DNA of 5,345 bases from positions 1-5,345 of the forward strand of contig VAYE01000097.1 of NCBI GenBank assembly GCA_005883235.1, given 5' to 3'. Positions 1-4,906 of this stretch are shown piece by piece; position 1 is the stretch's first letter; each line of letters begins with the position of its first letter. Source of the DNA: Actinomycetota bacterium (GTDB taxonomy: Bacteria > Actinomycetota > Thermoleophilia > Gaiellales > Gaiellaceae). The position numbers and the translations under genes were made by a program. The notes under the pieces are model-generated. The model saw only the letters and a program-made list of their open reading frames with translations, made no database searches and had not been told where the DNA came from.

Positions 1-277
1 CGCCGGCGGCGAGGCCGCGGCTGCGCGGCGAGATCCCCCACGCGAGCCAGTGCACGAACTTGCTCGGCGTGCTGACGTCCACGACCTGGAGGGCGAGCGT
101 CCGCGCTCGAGGCGGCGGCGCCGTCCAGCGAAGCGGCGGCGAGAGGCCCGGGCCGTCGCAGCTGAACCGCTTCGGGATCGCTCCGCCGGAGCGAAAGGCC
201 GGGCTCGTGAGCCGGAACGGCCCGGTCACGGAGGCGACCAGCGTGAGGGCCGCCGATACGACGACGAACTTGACCAT
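1..277 (-). CDS. YbhB/YbcL family PEBP (Raf kinase inhibitor-like) protein, C-terminus cut by window edge
   Basis: The reading frame runs from an ATG at 277 down to the left edge with no stop, giving the first 92 residues. After a hydrophobic N-terminus (residues 4-18, VVVSAALTLVAS-like), the protein shows the start of the phosphatidylethanolamine-binding-protein fold. The visible motifs are SPAFRSGGAIPKRFSCDG at 25-42, SPPLRW at 46-51, and LALQVVDVSTPSKFVHWLAW at 61-80, where HW is the ligand-pocket histidine block. Known bacterial members are about 150-190 residues, so half is missing. Their function is poorly defined; small-anion or phospholipid headgroup binding is usually suggested. The hydrophobic start suggests export, as for E. 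coli YbcL, but no lipobox cysteine is visible. A GAGGGAC stretch 4 nt upstream of the ATG is a plausible ribosome binding site. The family call is fairly secure; the cellular role is not known. Confidence 0.85.
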   Translation of the reverse strand, partial: MVKFVVVSAALTLVASVTGPFRLTSPAFRSGGAIPKRFSCDGPGLSPPLRWTAPPPRARTLALQVVDVSTPSKFVHWLAWGISPRSRGLAAG

Positions 278-325
278 CTCGTCCCTCGAAAGAGTGACGG
301 AAGCACGTGAGGCGGTGCCGATCCG

Positions 326-332
326 AAGGAGG
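326..332 (+). promoter_or_regulatory. AAGGAGG Shine-Dalgarno-like motif abutting a GTG start
   Basis: A near-perfect anti-Shine-Dalgarno match, AAGGAGG, ends on the first G of the GTG at 332. Normal spacing is about 5-9 nt, so this one is too close. The frame is closed upstream by TGA at 308-310, and the next in-frame GTG (383) would remove the signal peptide. The GTG at 332 is therefore the only start that keeps the exported N-terminus. The site is either used at poor spacing, which would lower translation, or it is a chance match. Confidence 0.4.
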
Positions 333-1039
333 TGGCCCGACCGGCGCTCGTCGCCCTCGCTCTCGTTGCGGCGCTCACCTTCGTGCCGCGCTCGCCTGCA
401 CGCGCCGTCGTGCTCTCTGCCGGACGCCCGGCCGACCAGGCGCGGCCGAGCGGCCACCTCATCGCCTACGTCCGCTCGCGCGTCGCGCTCCTCGCCCATC
501 CCGGCGGCCGCGTCCTCGAGCGCCTCTCGAGCCGCACGTCCTTCGGCTCGCCGCAGACGCTCGCGGTCGTCCGCAGCCGGTACGGACGGTGGCTCGCCGT
601 CTCCACGCCCGAGCTCGGGAACGGGCGGCTCGCCTGGGTCGACGCACGCGTCGGCGGCCTGCGCTTCGCGCGCACGCGGCTCGAGCTCGACGTCGACCTC
701 TCGCAGCGGCTCGTGGTTCTGCGCCGCGGCTCCCAAGTGCTGCGCCGGCTCGTCGTCGGCGTCGGTCGCCCCGGCTCCCCCACGCCGACCGGCCGCTTCT
801 CCGTGACCGACAAGTTGAAGGGCGCCGCGTACAGCGCCTACTACGGCTGCTGCATCCTCGCGCTCTCGGCGACGCAGTCGAACCTGCCGGCCGGCTGGAG
901 CGGCGGGAACCGGATTGCGATCCACGGCGGCCCGACCGGCGGCGCGGTCTCGGCGGGCTGCATCCACGCCGGCGACGGGGACCTGCGCTACCTCATGCGC
1001 CTCGTCCCGCTCGGAACGCCGGTCGTCATCCGGGCCTAG
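332..1039 (+). CDS. Exported L,D-transpeptidase (YkuD domain) with SH3-like N-terminal region
   Basis: The 235-residue product begins with a signal peptide (MARP, then a hydrophobic stretch to about residue 18, and a likely ARA-type cleavage site near 23-25). A region at about 40-115 resembles a bacterial SH3 fold. The YkuD catalytic domain spans about 117-235, with GRPGSPTPTGRFSVTDK at 145-161 as the usual substrate-strand block and HGGPTGGAVSAGCIH at 198-212 as the active site. Cys210 is the expected nucleophile and His198 its partner. These enzymes act outside the membrane and join the third residues of peptidoglycan stems (3-3 cross-links) or attach proteins to the wall. The usual S-H-G-C-I-R reads S-A-G-C-I-H here. 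His and Cys lie 12 apart, against 16 in B. subtilis YkuD as I recall it, so the lid loop is short. The gene diverges from the PEBP gene and shares its stop with the convergent propeller gene. Family call high; exact substrate unknown. Confidence 0.9.
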   Translation: MARPALVALALVAALTFVPRSPARAVVLSAGRPADQARPSGHLIAYVRSRVALLAHPGGRVLERLSSRTSFGSPQTLAVVRSRYGRWLAVSTPELGNGRLAWVDARVGGLRFARTRLELDVDLSQRLVVLRRGSQVLRRLVVGVGRPGSPTPTGRFSVTDKLKGAAYSAYYGCCILALSATQSNLPAGWSGGNRIAIHGGPTGGAVSAGCIHAGDGDLRYLMRLVPLGTPVVIRA

Positions 1040-2007
1040 GCCGCGGCAAGAGCCAACACTGCTCCGAGCTCGGGGCCGGCGATCTCACACGGAGTCCAGG
1101 TGTCCCCGCGATCCCGGCTCTCCCAGAGCTGCCCGTCGGAGAGCCCGGCGAACAGGCGGCCGTCCTTCGCGACCAAGGCGTAGGGCATGGCCGGCAGCGG
1201 CTCGGGAAGCCCGCCGTCGAGGGCGTGCCATGGCTCGTCGTCGCGGCGCCGGTAGAGACGCGCCTCCGGGTCGCCGCGGCCGTGCGCTGCGAAGGGCCCG
1301 GTGCTCGCGGAGACGTACCAGAGCCCGGCGTCGTCGGGATCGACCGCCACAGCCCAGGTGTAGTGGCGGTCCCGACCCTCGTCGGCCGCCCGCCACGTCT
1401 CCCCGCCGTCCTCGCTCCAGGCCGCTCCGCCGCCGCCCGCCTCATAGGCGCGGCCCTGGACGCGAGGATGCCAGGCGAGCGAGTGGACGTCGGGCTGCGC
1501 GCCCGGGCGGTGATCCTGCCACGTCTCGCCGCCGTCGGTCGTGCGCATCAGCCCGCCGAGCTCGATGCCGACGAGGACCAGATCGGCGTCGTGCGGGCTC
1601 GGTGCGATCCAGCGCACGTGTGACGTCCACGGCCGCGGCGGAAAGCTCCACTGCGGGCGCGACGGCAGCTCGAGCAGCGCGTCGAGGGCATGCCAGCTGC
1701 CGCCTCGGTCGTCGCTGCGGAACAGGCGGCTGGGCTCGATTCCGGCATACACCGCGCCGTCCGCCGTGCTCACCGCAAGCGAGAACACAGCGGGCTCGGG
1801 CAGCGCGCAGTCGATCCAGCTCCGGCCGGCGTCCGTCGTTCGCCGCACTCCGCCCTCCCTCAGGCCGGCGTAGACCGTGTCCGCATCGGCCGGGTCGACG
1901 GCGAGGCACTGGGCGCCGCTCTCGGGCAGGAAGAGCTCGAGCGCCCACTCGCCGCCCGCCTCGTCGAGCCGAGCGATGCCGTTCCCGGTTGCGGCGTACA
2001 GGCGCAT
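1036..2007 (-). CDS. Asp-box (BNR) beta-propeller protein, WD40/YVTN/Ycf48-like
   Basis: The 323-residue product carries five clear Asp-box motifs (S/T-x-D-x-G-x-x-W): RTTDAGRSW 56-64, RSDDRGGSW 97-105, RTTDGGETW 155-163, SEDGGETW 198-205 and SRDRGDTW 297-304. A sixth, decayed one is YRRRDDEPW at 252-260. The aspartates fall 41-58 residues apart, as expected for successive propeller blades, suggesting six blades. Between them are blade phrases such as CLAVDPADADTVYAGL (34-49) and VAVDPDDAGLWYVSAS (220-235). No signal peptide or membrane segment is visible, so it is probably cytoplasmic. Asp-boxes occur in sialidases, VPS10 and Ycf48 proteins. No sialidase arginine triad is evident, so an enzymatic role is not supported, and a scaffold or ligand-binding role is inference only. 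The ATG at 2007 was chosen because MRLYAATGNGIARLDE starts the first blade; the frame stays open upstream to 2169, but those residues look unrelated. Confidence 0.8.
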   Translation of the reverse strand: MRLYAATGNGIARLDEAGGEWALELFLPESGAQCLAVDPADADTVYAGLREGGVRRTTDAGRSWIDCALPEPAVFSLAVSTADGAVYAGIEPSRLFRSDDRGGSWHALDALLELPSRPQWSFPPRPWTSHVRWIAPSPHDADLVLVGIELGGLMRTTDGGETWQDHRPGAQPDVHSLAWHPRVQGRAYEAGGGGAAWSEDGGETWRAADEGRDRHYTWAVAVDPDDAGLWYVSASTGPFAAHGRGDPEARLYRRRDDEPWHALDGGLPEPLPAMPYALVAKDGRLFAGLSDGQLWESRDRGDTWTPCEIAGPELGAVLALAAA

Positions 2008-2013
2008 CAGGAC

Positions 2014-2019
2014 AGAGTA
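2014..2019 (-). promoter_or_regulatory. Candidate -10 box (TACTCT) for leaderless propeller mRNA
   Basis: Read on the minus strand, TACTCT fits the TANNNT pattern of actinobacterial -10 elements and ends 6 nt before the ATG at 2007. Transcription would then start at or next to the start codon. No Shine-Dalgarno match is seen upstream of this ATG, which agrees with a leaderless message. No -35 element was recognised, so this remains a weak, spacing-based call. Confidence 0.3.
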
Positions 2020-2026
2020 CGAGCCG

Positions 2027-2623
2027 ATGAAGCTTCTCGCGCTGCCGCTCGCCGTCCTCGCCTTCCACGGCTCGATCCAGCCGCTGCGGCCGCCGCTCCG
2101 GGCGCAGATGGCCGAGCACAGGTGGCATCGCGGCTGCCCGGTCTCGCTCTCGGGGCTGCGCGTCGTCACCGTCAGCTATTGGGGCTTCGACGGCCGTGTC
2201 CGAAGCGGTCGACTGGTCGTGAACCAGGCGGTCGCGGCGCCGCTGCTCGGCGTCTTCCGCCGGCTCTACGAACTGCGCTTTCCGATCCGGCGGATGGAGC
2301 CGGTGGACAACAGCGGCGACGACACGTCCGGCTTCGACTGCCGCAACGCCGTTCCATCGCCTTGCTCCGGCGGCTCGAGCACCGGCCACTGGTCGATGCA
2401 CGCGTACGGCGAGGCGATCGACCTGAACCCGATCGAGAACCCCTACACCGGCTGCGGCCGCACCCGCGAGCGTCGCAGCCGCCCCTACCTCGACCGCTCG
2501 CGCCTGCGCAAGGGCATGGTCACGCCGGCTGTCGTCGCGGCCTTCCGCTCGATTGGCTGGGGCTGGGGCGGCGACTGGACCGGCACGAAGGACTACATGC
2601 ACTTCTCCGCCAACGGCCACTAG
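2027..2623 (+). CDS. Exported M15 family zinc peptidase (D-Ala-D-Ala carboxypeptidase / L-Ala-D-Glu endopeptidase type)
   Basis: The 198-residue product has a short signal peptide (MKLLALPLAVLAFHGS). It carries the M15 (VanY/Ply500-like) signature: DNSGDDTSGFDCR at 94-106, HWSMHAYGEAIDLNPIENPY at 121-140 and DWTGTKDYMHFS at 183-194. By analogy with Ply500, His125, Asp132 and His192 are the zinc ligands and Asp189 (D-x-x-H) the catalytic base. Members cut peptidoglycan stem peptides outside the membrane, either D-Ala-D-Ala or L-Ala-D-Glu; the sequence does not decide which. Four cysteines (37, 105, 113, 143) could form disulfides in the exported protein. The ATG at 2027 was chosen because the signal peptide begins there; upstream in-frame codons are antisense to the propeller gene. 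No good ribosome binding site is seen. A methyltransferase gene follows after 4 bp, suggesting co-transcription. Confidence 0.87.
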   Translation: MKLLALPLAVLAFHGSIQPLRPPLRAQMAEHRWHRGCPVSLSGLRVVTVSYWGFDGRVRSGRLVVNQAVAAPLLGVFRRLYELRFPIRRMEPVDNSGDDTSGFDCRNAVPSPCSGGSSTGHWSMHAYGEAIDLNPIENPYTGCGRTRERRSRPYLDRSRLRKGMVTPAVVAAFRSIGWGWGGDWTGTKDYMHFSANGH

Positions 2624-2627
2624 AGAC

Positions 2628-3344
2628 GTGGCCCGCGACGACGGCTACTTCGACGAGCCTGTGGCGGCGCGCTACGACGACTCCGAATCGGAGATGTTCG
2701 ACCCGGCGGTCGTTGACCCGGTCGTCGACTTCCTCGTCGAACTCGCCGGGAGCGGACGCGCGCTGGAGCTCGGGATCGGCACCGGCCGGATCGCGGTCCC
2801 GCTCGCGCAGCGGGCCGTGCGGGTGCACGGAATCGACATGTCGAAGGCGATGGTCGCCCGGCTGCGCGCGAAGCCGGGCGCCGAGGACATCGGCGTAACG
2901 ATCGGCGACTTCGCGACGACGACCGTGGACGGGACCTTCTCCGTCGCCTACCTCGTCTTCAACACGATCGAGAACCTGACGACACAGGCGGCGCAGGTCG
3001 CGTGCTTCCGCAACGTCGCGGCGCACCTCGAGCCCGGCGGCTGCTTCGTCATCGAGGTCGGGGTCGGCGGCGGGGAGCCGCTGCGCGTCTTCGACTTGAC
3101 CGACACGCACGTCGGGATCGACGAGTACGAGGCGGCGACACAGCGGCTCGTGTCCCATCACTTCGAGCTCGTGGACGGACGCTGGGAACGGCTCTCGATT
3201 CCCTTCCGCTCGGTCTCGCCCGGGGAGCTCGACCTGATGGCGCAGCTCGCCGGGATGAGCCTCCGCGAGCGCTGGAGCGGCTGGAAGCGCGAGCCGTTCA
3301 CGAGCGACAGCCGCAAGCACGTCTCGGTCTGGGAGAAGGTCTAG
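2628..3344 (+). CDS. Class I SAM-dependent methyltransferase
   Basis: The 238-residue product has a Rossmann-type SAM-binding core. Motif I is ALELGIGTGRIAVPLA at 45-60. The acidic ribose-binding residue is Asp70 in VHGIDMSK (66-73). IGDFATT at 92-98 lies at the motif II adenine-binding position, and HLEPGGCFVIEV at 133-144 is motif III. The tail KREPFTSDSRKHVSVWEK is the type seen in small actinobacterial Methyltransf_25-like proteins. The methyl acceptor cannot be told from sequence. The protein is cytoplasmic, with no signal or membrane segment. The start was set at GTG 2628, directly before the DDGYFDEPVAARYD entry block; the frame is open further upstream but only inside the peptidase gene. 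The 4-bp gap to the M15 peptidase suggests translational coupling. Its TAG overlaps the stop of the convergent hydratase fragment in one CTAG. Confidence 0.85.
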   Translation: MARDDGYFDEPVAARYDDSESEMFDPAVVDPVVDFLVELAGSGRALELGIGTGRIAVPLAQRAVRVHGIDMSKAMVARLRAKPGAEDIGVTIGDFATTTVDGTFSVAYLVFNTIENLTTQAAQVACFRNVAAHLEPGGCFVIEVGVGGGEPLRVFDLTDTHVGIDEYEAATQRLVSHHFELVDGRWERLSIPFRSVSPGELDLMAQLAGMSLRERWSGWKREPFTSDSRKHVSVWEKV

Positions 3345-3574
3345 GAACGGCCACGATCCCAGTTCGGCTTGCGCTTTTCCAGGAAGGCCCGCATCCCTTC
3401 CTGCGCGTCGGGCAGCTGGCTGGTCGCGGCCATGACCTCGATGGCGTAGGCGTAGGCCTTGGGCTGGTCCAGGTCGATCTGGGCGTACAGCGCCTGCTTG
3501 CCGATGCCCTTGCTCTCGGCGGAGCCGCGGGTGACCCGGTCCAGCAGGTCCTGCACGGCGAGGCGGACGGCTTC
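3341..3574 (-). pseudogene. Enoyl-CoA hydratase/isomerase (crotonase) C-terminal fragment, 5' part missing
   Basis: Only 77 C-terminal residues are recognisable. They start with EAVRLAVQDLLDRVTRG and continue through SKGIGKQALYAQIDLDQPKA and YAYAIEVMAATSQ to the crotonase tail DAQEGMRAFLEKRKPNW. That last block, E-G-x-x-A-F-x-E-K-R-x-P-x-W, is diagnostic of enoyl-CoA hydratases, which hydrate trans-2-enoyl-CoA in beta-oxidation-like pathways. A full enzyme is about 260 residues, so the CoA-binding and catalytic two-thirds are absent. The same frame stays open on the minus strand up to 4744, but those upstream residues are Arg/Pro-rich antisense of the glycosidase and membrane genes. Leucine codons are 6 CTG to 1 CTC; the one CTC lies in the junction. 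The fragment would be non-functional as it stands. It may be a real remnant or half of an assembly chimera. Confidence 0.8.
3560..3574. other. Microhomology junction between truncated hydratase and truncated glycosidase
   Basis: The 15 bases GAGGCGGACGGCTTC read as E-A-D-G-F on the plus strand, fitting the start of the glycosidase fragment. On the minus strand they read as E-A-V-R-L, fitting the hydratase helix before DLLDRVTRG. Homology of each gene ends within or next to this segment. Such dual-compatible bases are expected at a microhomology-mediated break or at a false overlap in a metagenome assembly. The exact crossover cannot be placed more finely than about 3551-3574. Confidence 0.6.
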
Positions 3575-4144
3575 TGGTCGACCTACTGCGCGTTCACGCG
3601 CGGCGGCCGCTCGAAGGGGCCGTCGCACTCGACGGCCGCGTTCCGGAAGGCGTTCGCGCGGACCTACCTGATCCTGCACGGCGGGCCGGCCGCGTCGATC
3701 AACGCGGCGCTGCGGCGGCTCGGGATGCCTCCGCTCCGGGGCGGAGATCTGCCTTTGAATCCGTCGCCGCGTCTGAAGGTGATCTGGAACCCGCAGGCCT
3801 ATGCGGTGCCGGAGCTGGCGGCGAACCAGCCGGAGCGCTACTACCCGGGCGGGGCCTACGTGGACGTGGTCGGAAACGACCTGTACGGCGAGCCGCGGAT
3901 CAAGTGGCGCGAGCAGGAGGCGTACTACAAGCGCTACGCGGGGAAGCCGTTCGCGATCCCCGAGTGGGGCCTGTGGGGCCGCGACGATCCGGCGTACATC
4001 CGGGACATGGCCCGGTTCGCGCGGATCCACCGGCGCCTGGAGCTGTTGGTGTACGTAAACGGCAAGCCGGGCTCGCTGTTCGACCTGGCGTCGCGGCCGC
4101 AAAGTCGCGCGGCCTACCGGTCGCTGATCACGCCGCTGGGCTAG
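3560..4144 (+). pseudogene. GH26-like glycoside hydrolase, C-terminal 194 residues, 5' part missing
   Basis: The fragment opens with EADGFWSTY, which resembles the acid/base motif of GH26-like clan A enzymes (E-x-N-G-x-W). It continues with AFRKAFARTYLILHGG (28-42), LKVIWNPQAY (72-81), YVDVVGNDLYG (100-110) and FAIPEWGLWG (131-140), where Glu135 is the expected nucleophile at the end of a TIM-barrel strand. It ends in the conserved-looking GSLFDLASRPQSRAAYRSLI block (171-190). These enzymes cut beta-mannan or related polysaccharides, though remote bacterial members are mostly uncharacterised. About the first half of the barrel and any signal peptide are missing. No start codon of its own is supported; the in-frame sequence upstream is antisense hydratase and methyltransferase shadow. 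Leucine usage (14 CTG, 2 CTC, 2 TTG) differs from the CTC-leaning genes to the left. Whether the gene is broken in the organism or only in the assembly is open. Confidence 0.72.
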
Positions 4145-4147
4145 CTC

Positions 4148-4152
4148 GAGGG
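4148..4152 (+). promoter_or_regulatory. GAGGG ribosome binding site for GTG at 4160
   Basis: GAGGG lies 7 nt before GTG 4160 and supports that start. A competing signal is GAGAG at 4172-4176, 4 nt before an in-frame GTG at 4181. In addition, TACACT (4166-4171) could be a -10 box for a message starting near 4178-4181. If that promoter is real, the later GTG is the true start and the protein loses seven residues. Confidence 0.4.
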
Positions 4153-4159
4153 CGATCAG

Positions 4160-4906
4160 GTGTCGTACACTGAGAGACCCGTGACTCAGGTCAAGCGTGT
4201 GCCTCCACCCGAGGAAAGGCACCTCTCCGACCAACTCGTCGCTCTCGTCCGGGTCGTCTTTGCCCTCGTCATCGCTCAGAGCTTGACGTCCTACCAGGAC
4301 ATCGTCACCGCGCCCTTCTCCGGCAAGCGTTGGCTCGCGACGATGGCCGTGATCGCCGTCTACGTGACGGCGACATTGAGCTGGATCGATTGGCACGTGA
4401 GCATGGAGACCAATTGGTACGACGTCCGTAACACGAAGCGGGGGACCAAGATCGCCGAGCGGCTTCGCGTCTACGCGGACCTGGTGATCGTGATGCTCTA
4501 CGCGTACCTGCTGTTCAGGATCAAGTCGTTCGAGACCACTCCAGACGCCAACATCTTCTGGTTCGTCTTCGGCTTCCCGCTCGTCTTCGGGATGTACGTC
4601 GTTTCCGGACTCTTGCGGCAAGCAGCGCATGGAGCAGTGGCCAGCAGACCGGGAGTGAACATCGCGTTCACCGTCATATTCGGCGTCATCGCGGCGTTCT
4701 ATTCCGTCGTGCGGGACTTTCTTCACGCAAGCGGCTCGCTCCAACGACTCAACGCGATCTGGATCGTGCTCCTCCTCGTGGCGACGGCCGTATACCGCCT
4801 CTTCCGTTTCTGGTGGAAGGGAATAGCGGCCCGCCGTAGCGGCCTAACTCCGGCGGGAAGGCGTCTCAGCCGCCTGCGGCGACCGCCTCCATGCCCGCTT
4901 CCTTGA
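4160..4906 (+). CDS. Unrecognised six-segment integral membrane protein
   Basis: I do not recognise this family. The 248-residue product has hydrophobic segments at about 25-42, 58-77, 105-121, 132-152, 166-186 and 198-215, consistent with six membrane helices. A charged N-terminus ([15 protein letters not shown]) precedes them and an Arg/Pro-rich tail follows. The loop between helices 2 and 3 holds a distinctive polar-aromatic block, [20 protein letters not shown] (75-94). Charged residues just inside the helix ends (RIKSF 120-124, RDF 185-187) could mark functional sites, but no known transporter or enzyme motif was identified. The last 13 codons run antisense through the end of the convergent dikinase gene. 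The residues encoded there ([14 protein letters not shown]) look unstructured and may be read-through after loss of an earlier stop. Codon use is more mixed (several TTG and CTT) than in the left-hand genes. No functional link to neighbours is evident. Confidence 0.75.
   Translation: MSYTERPVTQVKRVPPPEERHLSDQLVALVRVVFALVIAQSLTSYQDIVTAPFSGKRWLATMAVIAVYVTATLSWIDWHVSMETNWYDVRNTKRGTKIAERLRVYADLVIVMLYAYLLFRIKSFETTPDANIFWFVFGFPLVFGMYVVSGLLRQAAHGAVASRPGVNIAFTVIFGVIAAFYSVVRDFLHASGSLQRLNAIWIVLLLVATAVYRLFRFWWKGIAARRSGLTPAGRRLSRLRRPPPCPLP
4830..4857 (-). terminator. GC-rich hairpin downstream of the dikinase stop
   Basis: CCCGCCG at 4830-4836 pairs with CGGCGGG at 4851-4857 around a 14-nt loop, forming a 7-bp all-GC stem. 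It begins 8 nt beyond the dikinase TGA on the minus strand, the usual place for a terminator. There is no following T-run, so it would have to act as a U-less hairpin, as proposed for some actinobacteria. It lies inside the coding region of the membrane protein, so chance GC pairing cannot be excluded. Confidence 0.3.

Noticed and set aside
304..309. CACGTG palindrome between the divergent PEBP and transpeptidase genes
   Set aside because: A single 6-bp palindrome in GC-rich DNA is expected by chance, and no longer operator-like symmetry surrounds it.
307..1623. A 438-codon plus-strand frame over the transpeptidase
   Set aside because: It is Arg-rich and out of frame with the YkuD domain, and it continues antisense into the propeller gene.
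1442..2620. A 392-codon minus-strand frame across the propeller and M15 genes
   Set aside because: Its composition is Ala/Arg-rich with no recognisable motif, while the overlapping frames encode clear Asp-box and M15 signatures.
3002..4144. A single 380-codon plus-strand gene ending in the glycosidase
   Set aside because: The first part is an off-frame shadow of the methyltransferase and antisense of the hydratase, with no family signal. Only the part from about 3560 is glycosidase-like.
3341..4744. A 467-codon open frame on the minus strand
   Set aside because: Only its last 77 codons have family signal (enoyl-CoA hydratase). The rest is Arg/Pro/Asp-rich antisense of the glycosidase and membrane genes, a common effect of high GC.
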